Under the pieces are notes generated by a model. It was not told the DNA's origin, did no database searches, and saw nothing but the letters and a program-made list of their open reading frames with translations. DNA of 64,000 bases, taken from NCBI GenBank assembly GCA_016213325.1, contig JACRAY010000005.1, positions 248,001 through 312,000 on the forward strand, written 5' to 3'. Numbering within the stretch: the first letter of the stretch is position 1; each line of letters begins with the position of its first letter. The translations under genes and the position numbers were made by a program. The DNA is from Burkholderiales bacterium (GTDB lineage: Bacteria > Pseudomonadota > Gammaproteobacteria > Burkholderiales > Burkholderiaceae_C). Positions 23,933 through 31,437 of this stretch are shown here, one piece after another.

Positions 23933-24133
23933 TTACTCGTCGAGGAACCCGCCCTTGTAGAAACTCCAGGCGGTGCCGTCGTGCAGGTAGAAGTATCCGT
24001 CTGCGCAGCCTTCCTTGCCAGGGAAATATTCGCGCACGGCTTTGGGCACCAGCCGGGCCAGCTGCTCGTCCGTCAGCTCCTCGAATTCCTCGGGGGTGAT
24101 AGCCTGCCCCACGCGCAAACGGCGGCGTTCCAT
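23933..24133 (-). CDS. 66-residue hypothetical protein
   Basis: A small acidic protein that I do not recognise. It starts RRRLRVGQAITPEEFEELTDEQ and ends with an aromatic-rich tail (GYFYLHDGTAWSFYKGGFLDE). There is no signal or membrane segment. Its ATG lies 2 bases after the thioesterase stop codon, which supports it as a real, coupled gene. The single Cys lies in KEGCADGYF. Confidence 0.62.
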   Translation of the reverse strand: MERRRLRVGQAITPEEFEELTDEQLARLVPKAVREYFPGKEGCADGYFYLHDGTAWSFYKGGFLDE

Positions 24134-24135
24134 GG

Positions 24136-24552
24136 CTATTCGCACAAGGCCCGGATGGAGGCAGGGATTTCCAGCGCGCGGATGCTGCCCGGCGCATCCG
24201 CGCGGTGCCCGGCAAAGATGCGCACCTCGTCGCATTCCATGATGAGGTCGTCGCCGCGCATCACGCGGTAGCGCTGCACGAAGCTCTTGCCGCGCCATTC
24301 GGCGATGCTGGTGTGGAACTGCAGCACGTCGCCGTAGGTGGCCGTCTTCACGAAGCGCGCATGCGTGTCGACCACCGGCGTGCCGATGACGCCCATGGCC
24401 TGCTCGGTCTGGTGCCACGGCGGCACGCCGCATTCGATGAAGAAGTGGCGCGACGCGGCGTCGATCCAGCGGAAGAAATTGGGGAACCAGACGATGCGCG
24501 CCGGGTCGCAGTCGCCGAATTCGACGCGCTGCGTGTAAACGACTTCTTTCAC
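24136..24552 (-). CDS. Acyl-CoA thioesterase (4-hydroxybenzoyl-CoA type hot-dog fold)
   Basis: A 138-residue hot-dog thioesterase. The active-site segment EFGDCDPARIVWFPNFFRW matches the 4-hydroxybenzoyl-CoA thioesterase group, with the catalytic Asp of DxDPAxI present. Further blocks are GTPVVDTHARFVKTATYGD and RRVMRGDD-like VMRGDDLIMECDEVR. It hydrolyses acyl- or aryl-CoA thioesters in the cytoplasm. Its ATG directly follows the stop of the Bug receptor gene. Upstream in the same operon is an indolepyruvate oxidoreductase, which makes aryl-acetyl-CoA, so aryl-acetyl-CoA is a reasonable substrate; this is inference. Confidence 0.88.
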   Translation of the reverse strand: MKEVVYTQRVEFGDCDPARIVWFPNFFRWIDAASRHFFIECGVPPWHQTEQAMGVIGTPVVDTHARFVKTATYGDVLQFHTSIAEWRGKSFVQRYRVMRGDDLIMECDEVRIFAGHRADAPGSIRALEIPASIRALCE

Positions 24553-25539
24553 TCAGTCGCCCTTGATGCCGCGCGCCCTGATGAGCGCGCCGAAGCGCAC
24601 GCTGTCGATCTGCGCGCGCGCGGCGAAGTCCTGCGGCGAGCCTTCTGCAGGAATGGCGCCGATGGCGGCCATGCGTTCCTGGAACGGCTGCGAGCGCAGG
24701 ATCTTGTTGATCTCGGTGTTGAGCCTCGCCACTACCGGCTGCGGCGTGCCGGCCGGCGCATAGAAGCCGAACCAGGTGTCGGCGTCGAAGCCCTTCAGGC
24801 CGGCTTCTTCCATCGTCGGCACGTCGGGGTATTGCGGCGAGCGCTTGGGGCTGCCGATGGCCAGCAGCTTGAGCTTGCCCGCCTTCACGTGCTGCAAGCC
24901 GATGCCCGGGTCGAACATGAAATCGATCTGCCCGCCCAGCAAGTCCTGCATGGCGGGTGCTGCTCCGCGGTACGGGATGTGCGTGGCGAACAGGTTGTCG
25001 TGTGCCTTCATCATCTCGGCGGCCAGGTGCGGCGAGCTGCCGTTGCCGGGCGAGCCGAAGGTGAGCTTGCCCGGGTTCTTCTTCAGGTACGCGAGGAATT
25101 CCTTCGCGTCCTGCACAGGCACCTTTTGCGGGTTGACCTCCAGGAACACCAGCACCCGGGCCGCCGCGGCCACGGGAACCAGGTCTTTCACCGGGTCGAA
25201 CGGCATTTTCGAATACAGGTGCGGGTTGATCGACACCGTGCCGCCCGAGCTCATCAGCAGCGTGTGGCCGTCCGCAGGCTGCTTGGCGACGAAGTCCCCG
25301 GCGATGTTGCCGTTGGCGCCGGCGCGGTTTTCCACCACCACCGGCTGGCCCAGTGCGTCCTGCAGCGGCTGCGAGACGGCGCGCGCGATCTGGTCGGCCG
25401 CGCCGCCCGGCGGGAAGCTCACGATCACGCGGATGGGCTTGGCCGGAAAGGCCTGCGCCTGCGCCAGCACAGGCAATGCGGCGCACGCGCACACGGCGGC
25501 GGCCAGCAGGCAGCGTCGAACGGGACTGGGCTTGTTCAT
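24553..25539 (-). CDS. Bug/TctC-type solute-binding protein
   Basis: A 328-residue periplasmic TTT receptor. The start at 25539 follows AAGGAGACATCC and opens a signal peptide (RRCLLAAAVCACAALPVLAQA). Family blocks: AFPAKPIRVIVSFPPGGAADQIAR, ENRAGANGNIAGD, GSPGNGSSPHLAAEM and WFGFYAPAGTPQP. It lies 32 bp after iorB and abuts the thioesterase gene, so it belongs to the ior operon. No permease is adjacent. The ligand is unknown; an aromatic or branched carboxylate would suit the operon. Confidence 0.93.
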   Translation of the reverse strand: MNKPSPVRRCLLAAAVCACAALPVLAQAQAFPAKPIRVIVSFPPGGAADQIARAVSQPLQDALGQPVVVENRAGANGNIAGDFVAKQPADGHTLLMSSGGTVSINPHLYSKMPFDPVKDLVPVAAAARVLVFLEVNPQKVPVQDAKEFLAYLKKNPGKLTFGSPGNGSSPHLAAEMMKAHDNLFATHIPYRGAAPAMQDLLGGQIDFMFDPGIGLQHVKAGKLKLLAIGSPKRSPQYPDVPTMEEAGLKGFDADTWFGFYAPAGTPQPVVARLNTEINKILRSQPFQERMAAIGAIPAEGSPQDFAARAQIDSVRFGALIRARGIKGD

Positions 25540-25571
25540 GGATGTCTCCTTCCTGGTACGGCTAGTTTCCT

Positions 25572-27047
25572 TCATACCGCCGACTTCGTCTTGCGGATGA
25601 AGCGGATCGGCACGGCTTTGACGGGACGTGCCGGCGCGCCATGTTGCGCCAGCGTCGCATCCAGTGCCTGGCCGGCGTCGTCGGCCAGCGCGGCTTCGCG
25701 GGCGGCGGCGACGGCGCGCGCGGCGTGCTCGGGGTCGGGCAGGCGCGCGAGGTGGTCCAGCACGTGCAGCAGGTTATCCTTGCCGCGCTCGTTGGTAGTG
25801 CCGTAGCCCTTGATGAGGCGGCCGCACTTCGCGACTTCGAGGCCCAGCGAGCGGTGGCGGCGTGCGCCTTCGACGATGCCCGCCAGCCACTTCTCGATCA
25901 TCCGCTGCTCCAGCGCGTAGCGGTGCCCGCGCACGCGCAGCCACTTCAGCGAGGCGAGCAGGCGCAGGCCCAGCATGCCGAAGACGGTGTGGCTGCCGAC
26001 CTTGAGCGGCAGCGCCCACGGTTGGGGGCGGCGGCGGTCCCATGCGGTGAGCCGGGTCGCCAGCGACTCGGGCAGGAGGGCAGCGAACTCGGGCACGCCG
26101 GGCTTGAAGTGGTCGTACACCTTCAGCAGGTCGTCGTCGCCGGCTTTCACTTCGCTGCGCACGCGCTGCCAGCGGGACGTCCGGCTCTTCAGGTCGGCGA
26201 CCCGCACGATGTCGTCGAAGGCCATCCACAGCGCGAGCCAGCGGGCGGTTTCGTTGGCGATGTCGGGGTCGGGGATGGCTTGCAGGCGCTGGGTGTAGAG
26301 GTCGGCGTAGGCTTTGCCTTGGTATTCGATGAGGCGGGCGTAGCCGAGGTCCCTGATGGTGGGCAGCGGAGCTGCCCACCCTACGGGGTGCGTGGAATCG
26401 CCCGTGGTCGTAGTCGGCGTTGGGTGGGCAGCTTGGCTGCCCACCATGTCGAATCCGCGCGCAAAGCCGCGCAAACTGGCCTCGCCCTTCACCACCGCCT
26501 CGTACTGCTCCCGCGCAAAGGGGAAGACGCCACTGCCCGCAATCGCCCCCAGCATCACAGCACTGACCACCGTCCCGCATTCCTTCGCCACCGCCGCCAT
26601 GTCGAACACATGGTGTTCGCGGCTGAAGCGTTGCACCAGCTTCAACAGGTCCGCGGAATCCGAGCGGCCGTCGCCAAGCTGCATCTTCTCGTGTGTGGTG
26701 AGCGCGCGCGACGACGACGTGACCACCAGTGTGCGGTCCGGCGCGCTCATGCCGTTGGATACCTGCCGTGCCGTTTCCAGCAGTTCGGACGACACGATCG
26801 CATCCAGCGCGCCCGGCACCGGGCTCAGGCTGAACACCGGTCGCTTGCCGGCGAGCTGCGCAACCGGCACCGGGAACACCTCGATGTAGTAGGTGGTGGC
26901 GCCGGTGCGTTGCGCTACGCCGGGGATCGACGTGGCCTGCACGGCATGGCCCGCGTGGCGCGCGACTTCCACCAGCCATTCGGTGAGCACGCCGCCGCCT
27001 TCGCCGCCGAGCGCGCACACCAGCAGGGAGATGGGGTGTGCGTTCAT
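25572..27047 (-). CDS. Indolepyruvate oxidoreductase, beta-type subunit with C-terminal extension
   Basis: A 491-residue protein. Residues about 1-190 are the pyruvate-ferredoxin-oxidoreductase gamma-type domain of IorB (ISLLVCALGGEGGGVLTEWL, PGVAQRTGATTYYIE); the rest is the large C-terminal region typical of proteobacterial fused IorB proteins. With IorA it oxidatively decarboxylates aryl-pyruvates to aryl-acetyl-CoA. The ATG overlaps the iorA stop by 4 bp. Oddity: residues about 201-231 (MVGSQAAHPTPTT onward to WAAPLPT) are encoded by a paired-hairpin repeat at 26358-26445, which looks like an in-frame insertion. Subunit naming follows the family. Confidence 0.88.
   Translation of the reverse strand: MNAHPISLLVCALGGEGGGVLTEWLVEVARHAGHAVQATSIPGVAQRTGATTYYIEVFPVPVAQLAGKRPVFSLSPVPGALDAIVSSELLETARQVSNGMSAPDRTLVVTSSSRALTTHEKMQLGDGRSDSADLLKLVQRFSREHHVFDMAAVAKECGTVVSAVMLGAIAGSGVFPFAREQYEAVVKGEASLRGFARGFDMVGSQAAHPTPTTTTGDSTHPVGWAAPLPTIRDLGYARLIEYQGKAYADLYTQRLQAIPDPDIANETARWLALWMAFDDIVRVADLKSRTSRWQRVRSEVKAGDDDLLKVYDHFKPGVPEFAALLPESLATRLTAWDRRRPQPWALPLKVGSHTVFGMLGLRLLASLKWLRVRGHRYALEQRMIEKWLAGIVEGARRHRSLGLEVAKCGRLIKGYGTTNERGKDNLLHVLDHLARLPDPEHAARAVAAAREAALADDAGQALDATLAQHGAPARPVKAVPIRFIRKTKSAV
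26358..26445. repeat. Paired-hairpin repeat inside iorB
   Basis: Two hairpins with identical 10-bp arms, GGTGGGCAGC and GCTGCCCACC, have different 3-base loops (26358-26380 and 26423-26445), flanked inside by CCTACGGGG and GTTGGGT. The design is that of the intergenic repeats at 16.9 and 23.3 kb, but the arm sequence is different. The iorB frame runs through it without a stop. Confidence 0.85.
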
Positions 27048-29173
27048 GCGGTTTGCAGCGCGCGCACGAAGGCGCCACGGAAGCGGTGGAAGAGGCGCTC
27101 GTGCCACTTGGGATTGCGCACGACTTCGGCGCGGTAGAAACTGGGGCACAGCGTGGCCGCATGGGCGTTCTCGCCGCACAGTCCGCAGCCGACGCAGCCG
27201 TCGACCACCGTGGCCACCGGGTCCACCTTCAGCGGGTCGGGGTTGTCCTTGAGGGTCAGCGTGGAGCAGCCCGACAGCCGTATGCAGGCATGGTCGCCAT
27301 TGCACACGTCTTCGTCCACGCCGTATTTCACGCGCACCACGCGCTGCCGCTGCTTCAGCAGGTTCGCGATCCAGGGCTTGATGCGACGCTGCCTTTCGAG
27401 CTGGCACTCGCCTTCGGCCACGATCACCTTCAGCCCGTTGAAGTCGGACGTGAACGCCTCGGTTAGCGTCTTGCGCATCTTCGCCACGTCGTAGCTGTGC
27501 ACCGTGCGCAGCCACGTCACGCCCAGGCCCTTCAGCGTGGCCTCTATCGTGCGATTGGTGTGCACCATGCTCAGCGACCTGTCGCCGGCGTCCGACCGGG
27601 CGTCCTCCTGCGGCGTGGAGATGATCTCCTGCGTACCGGTGGCCGAGGTGTAGCCGTTCTTGAAGATCAGCAGCACCGCGTCGTCGCCATTGAACAGCGC
27701 CGACTGCACGCCGGTGAGCAGGCCGTTGTGCCAGAAGCCGCCGTCACCCATGATCGCCAGCGTGCGTTTCTCCATCATGGGCGACACGCCCGCGCGGCTG
27801 GCGAGCGACATGCCGTAGCCCAGGATCGAGTGGCCGGAGGAAAACGGTTCGAACGTGCCGAAGGCGTGGCAGCCGATGTCGGCGGCGATGTGGACCTTGC
27901 CCACCTGTTGCTGCGCGAGCTTCAGGGCGGAGAACACGGGGCGCTCGGGGCAGCCGACGCAGAAGCTCGGCGGGCGCGCGGGCAGGGGCGCTGCGAGCTG
28001 CGCGGCAGCGGACTGGCGGCGCGCATCGAGTTCGGTGAGCCACGCATCGGGCCCCGAGCCCAGGAAAGCTTGCAGGCCCCGGGTCAGCACTTCGACCGTG
28101 TACTCGCCTCCCATCGGCAGCAGGTCCTTGCCGTGCAGCCTGGCCTGCACGTCGCGCCGGCGCAGCAGGGTGGCGATTTCCTGCTCGATGTAGTCGGGCT
28201 GGCCCTCTTCGACCACCAGCACGGACTGCTTGCCCACGCAGAAGTCGGCCACCTGTTCAGGCACCAGCGGGTACGCGACGTTCAACACCAAAAGGGGAAT
28301 CTCGCTTTCGCCGAAAGCGTCGGCCAGCCCCAGCTGCTGCAGGCTGCGCACCAGCGCGTTGTACAGGCCACCCTGCACGATGATGCCCACGTCGCTGCGC
28401 GTGCCGGGAAACAGCTCGTTCAGGTCGTTGTCGACGATGTATTGGCGCGCCGCCGGGATGCGCTGCTCGCCCTTGAGCTTCTCGTGGCGGAACGTCACCG
28501 GCGGATGCGACAGGCGCATGTAGTCGAAAGCCGCGGGGTTCTCCATCAGCGCGCGGGTGGACACCGGCGGCGGCACGTTGTCGCTGGCCTCGAAGCTGCC
28601 GCGGACGTGGCAGGCGCGGATGCGCAGCTCCAGCATCACCGGCATGTTGGACGCCTCGGACAGGCGGAAGCCCTGTTCCACCATCCGCACCATCACCGGC
28701 AGGTCGGGCCGCGGGTCCAGCAGGCACATGCCGGACTTCAGCGCGTAGGCATGCGTGCGCTCCTGGATCACCGATGCGCCTTCGCCGTAGTCCTCGCCTA
28801 CCACGATCAGCGCGCCACCGGTGACGCCGGGCGACGACAGGTTGGACAGCGCGTCGGCCGCCACGTTGGTGCCGACGATCGACTTCCAGGTGACCGCCCC
28901 GCGCAACGGGTAGTGGATGGAGGCGCCGAGCATGGCGGCGGCCGAGGCTTCGTTGGAGCAGGCTTCGACATGCACGCCCAGTTCATCCATGTAGCCCCTG
29001 GCTTGCACCATCACGTCCAGCAGGTGCGACACCGGCGCGCCCTGGTAGCCGCCGATGTAGGCCACGCCCGACTGCAGCAGCGCCTTGGTGATGGCGAGGA
29101 TGCCCTCGCCATGGAAGGTTTCACCTTGCCCCAGCCGCAGCGACTTGATTTCCCTGCTGAACGAAATTTCCAT
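27044..29173 (-). CDS. iorA: Indolepyruvate oxidoreductase, alpha-type subunit
   Basis: A 709-residue thiamine-diphosphate enzyme subunit. The N-terminal half has GEGILAITKALLQSGVAYIGGYQGAP and EACSNEASAAAMLGAS; the C-terminal half has the TPP motif GDGGFWHNGL ending in FKNGYTSATG. The last 80 residues carry ferredoxin-type cysteines: CVGCGLCGENAHAATLCP and an upstream CNGDHACIRLSGC set. It uses CoA and ferredoxin to turn indolepyruvate and related aryl-pyruvates into aryl-acetyl-CoA. It is first in the operon iorA-iorB-receptor-thioesterase-66aa. About 180 bp of AT-richer DNA upstream (29174-29355), between it and the divergent lipoprotein gene, should hold both promoters. Confidence 0.93.
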   Translation of the reverse strand: MEISFSREIKSLRLGQGETFHGEGILAITKALLQSGVAYIGGYQGAPVSHLLDVMVQARGYMDELGVHVEACSNEASAAAMLGASIHYPLRGAVTWKSIVGTNVAADALSNLSSPGVTGGALIVVGEDYGEGASVIQERTHAYALKSGMCLLDPRPDLPVMVRMVEQGFRLSEASNMPVMLELRIRACHVRGSFEASDNVPPPVSTRALMENPAAFDYMRLSHPPVTFRHEKLKGEQRIPAARQYIVDNDLNELFPGTRSDVGIIVQGGLYNALVRSLQQLGLADAFGESEIPLLVLNVAYPLVPEQVADFCVGKQSVLVVEEGQPDYIEQEIATLLRRRDVQARLHGKDLLPMGGEYTVEVLTRGLQAFLGSGPDAWLTELDARRQSAAAQLAAPLPARPPSFCVGCPERPVFSALKLAQQQVGKVHIAADIGCHAFGTFEPFSSGHSILGYGMSLASRAGVSPMMEKRTLAIMGDGGFWHNGLLTGVQSALFNGDDAVLLIFKNGYTSATGTQEIISTPQEDARSDAGDRSLSMVHTNRTIEATLKGLGVTWLRTVHSYDVAKMRKTLTEAFTSDFNGLKVIVAEGECQLERQRRIKPWIANLLKQRQRVVRVKYGVDEDVCNGDHACIRLSGCSTLTLKDNPDPLKVDPVATVVDGCVGCGLCGENAHAATLCPSFYRAEVVRNPKWHERLFHRFRGAFVRALQTA

Positions 29174-29355
29174 GAAGGAGCGAGTGTGGGCCCTGCAGAG
29201 TCATGAATCAATAAAATGAGATGACTAAGAGTTATCACGCCAGCGAATACCGCAGAGGCGCTGTATCAGGGGCTCACGTCGGGTCACCCGGGATACTTTT
29301 AGCCGCCACTTCCTTGGGCGCACGGATGCAAACTGGCGGCAAGGAGATTCGCACC

Positions 29356-29544
29356 ATGAAAGCCTCTTACCTCATCGTTCCCGTGATGGCCCTGCTGGCA
29401 GCGGGCTGTTCTTTCACCACCAGCACGCCGGCGGTCGTGGCCGCGCCGTCGCCATACTACGCCGTGGCCCCGCTGGCCGACAGCGACATGGACGGCACCG
29501 CCGACATCTACGACCGTTATCCGCTCGACTCGCGTTTCAGGTAA
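29356..29544 (+). CDS. Small lipoprotein with a calcium-repeat-like end
   Basis: A 62-residue lipoprotein. AAGGAG at 29341-29346 and a signal with lipobox LLAAGC (Cys18) set the start. The mature part is only about 44 residues: a Thr/Ala/Pro-rich linker, then DSDMDGTADIYDRYPLDSRFR, a sequence like one thrombospondin-type-3 or dockerin-like calcium loop. Small proteins of this form are common in Comamonadaceae and have no known function. It converges with the ABC receptor gene (4 bp between stops). Confidence 0.75.
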   Translation: MKASYLIVPVMALLAAGCSFTTSTPAVVAAPSPYYAVAPLADSDMDGTADIYDRYPLDSRFR

Positions 29545-29548
29545 GCGA

Positions 29549-31339
29549 TCAAGCCTCCCGGTACCAGTCCTGGATCGCCCAGTAATTGGTGTCCCAGGCC
29601 GAGGGCCGGGTCTGCATCCTGTTGCCGGCAGCCTGCACGTTGGCGCGGCTGATGAGCGGCAGGATCGCGCCGTCGTTGACGACCATGTCGTTCATGCGGA
29701 TGACGAGGGCGGCGCGCTTGACGGGGTCGAGTTCGAACTTCATCACGCGATAGAGCTTGTCGAACTCGTCGTTGGACCAGCGCGCGATATTGCGGCCTTG
29801 CCACTTGTTGGCCTTGGACGCGATTTCCCAGCTGACGAAGCGGTCGAAGCTGCGCTGCGGGTCCGGCCCTGCGCCGGACACGCCGAACATCTGCATATCG
29901 GCGCTGAAGCGGCCGTTGATGTCGGGGTTGGCCGGGTCGGACGAGAAGAACACCGAGGCGCTGATCGCCTTCAGCTCCAGCTCGATGCCGGCCTTCTGGC
30001 AGGCCTGCTTGATCACGCTCTGCACCTTCTGCCGCACCGGGTTGATCGAGGTCTGGAACACCAGCTTCATCTTGCGGCCCCCCTTTTCGCGCAGGCCGTC
30101 GGCGCCCTTCTTCCAGCCTGCCTCGTCCAGCAGGCGCTGCGCCTTGTCGATGTCGAACACCGCCTTCGTGTTGCGCGAGCGGTAGCGTTCGGGCGCGTTG
30201 ATCCAGTTGTTGGACACGGTGCCGGCGCGCCCGTAGATGTACTGCTGGATGCTGTCGCGGTCGATCAGCAGCGACATGGCTTGCCGCACCTTCAGCTCTG
30301 CAAAGGCGAAGTGCTTCGACTTGGCGCTGGACCGCTCGCCATCGACCTCGGTCCACGGGTCGGTGAGGTTGAGGAACACGAACTCGACGTCGGGCCCGCG
30401 CGTGAAGATGGCGCGGCCCTTGCCGCCGTCTTCCAGCCGCCTGAGCACGTCGTCTTCCACCTGGATGCCCCAGGCATAGTCGTACTCGCCCACCTGGATC
30501 ACGGCGCGCGCGGCCGACGTGGGGTCGCCGCCGCCCTTGATCTCGAGCGCATCGAAGTACGGGCGGTTGGGCATGTGGTAGCTGGGGTTCAGCTCCGCAC
30601 GCAGCAGGTCACCCGGCTTGAAGTCGGCGTAGCGGTACGGCCCCGTGCCCACCGGCTTGTGGTTGGCGGGCGCCTCGCGCGAATTGGCACCCTTGAACGG
30701 CCCGAACACGTGTTTGGGGATGATGCCGGCGCCGCCGCCGACGAAGGCCTGCGCCCAGAACGGCGTAGGCTTCTCGAAGGTGAGGCGCACCGTGTGCGAG
30801 TCGAGCTTGGTGACCTGGATGGCCTGGTACACGCTGATGCTGGTGGCAGCCGTGGCGGGGTCGCGCGCGTAGTCCCAGGTGAAGACGACGTCGTCGGCGG
30901 TGAAGGGTTTCCCGTCGTGCCAGGTGACGCCCCGCTTCAGCTTCCAGGTGACCGACTTGCCATCCCGCGCCAGTCCGCCGTTGGCCAGCGAAGGGATTTC
31001 GGCGGCCAGCACCGGCACCAGGTTGGCGTCGCTGTCCCAGTGGGCCAGCCCTTCGTAGAAGATCCGCGCGGCCGCCACGTCCTTGGCGCCCGTCGATGTC
31101 AACGGGTTCAGCCCCGTGGGGCCCTGCCACATCAGCATGCGCAGCAGCCCACCGCCGCCGCGCTTGGCCGGCTTGTAGTTGAATGCGGGCTGCGCGTTGG
31201 CGACGCCCGCGTGCATCAGCAGCTGCGCCGCCATGGGGCCCGTCAGCCCCAGCGCCACCATCCGGTCGATGAAGGTGCGCCGGTTCAGTCGGCCTTCGCG
31301 GACCGACTCGATGGACTCACGCAGTTTTCGTTCGATCAT
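29549..31339 (-). CDS. ABC transporter peptide-type substrate-binding protein
   Basis: A 596-residue SBP_bac_5 (DppA/OppA) receptor. A twin-arginine-like leader (LNRRTFIDRMVALGLTGPMAA) precedes the mature part. Typical blocks are LVPVLAAEIPSL, KSVTWKLKRGVTWHDGKPFTADDVVFTW, PVGTGPYRYADFKPGD, then VRQAMSLLIDRDSIQQYIYG. It binds oligopeptides or another extended ligand in the periplasm. No permease or ATPase gene is adjacent on either side, so it is either an orphan or uses a transporter encoded elsewhere. Confidence 0.92.
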   Translation of the reverse strand: MIERKLRESIESVREGRLNRRTFIDRMVALGLTGPMAAQLLMHAGVANAQPAFNYKPAKRGGGGLLRMLMWQGPTGLNPLTSTGAKDVAAARIFYEGLAHWDSDANLVPVLAAEIPSLANGGLARDGKSVTWKLKRGVTWHDGKPFTADDVVFTWDYARDPATAATSISVYQAIQVTKLDSHTVRLTFEKPTPFWAQAFVGGGAGIIPKHVFGPFKGANSREAPANHKPVGTGPYRYADFKPGDLLRAELNPSYHMPNRPYFDALEIKGGGDPTSAARAVIQVGEYDYAWGIQVEDDVLRRLEDGGKGRAIFTRGPDVEFVFLNLTDPWTEVDGERSSAKSKHFAFAELKVRQAMSLLIDRDSIQQYIYGRAGTVSNNWINAPERYRSRNTKAVFDIDKAQRLLDEAGWKKGADGLREKGGRKMKLVFQTSINPVRQKVQSVIKQACQKAGIELELKAISASVFFSSDPANPDINGRFSADMQMFGVSGAGPDPQRSFDRFVSWEIASKANKWQGRNIARWSNDEFDKLYRVMKFELDPVKRAALVIRMNDMVVNDGAILPLISRANVQAAGNRMQTRPSAWDTNYWAIQDWYREA

Positions 31340-31437
31340 GGTGCCCCTTGTGCCTGGGCCGAATCTAGACCGAAAGGGGTGCTGTGGGAAGGTGGCTGCA
31401 ATTCATGGTTTCCCCACGATGCCCTGTGCCGAAGCGT

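Noticed and set aside
26341-26460. The hairpin pair in iorB as a frameshift or pseudogene lesion
   Set aside because: The frame is unbroken and the conserved sequence resumes on both sides (FARGFD before, RDLGYARLIEYQGKAYADLY after).
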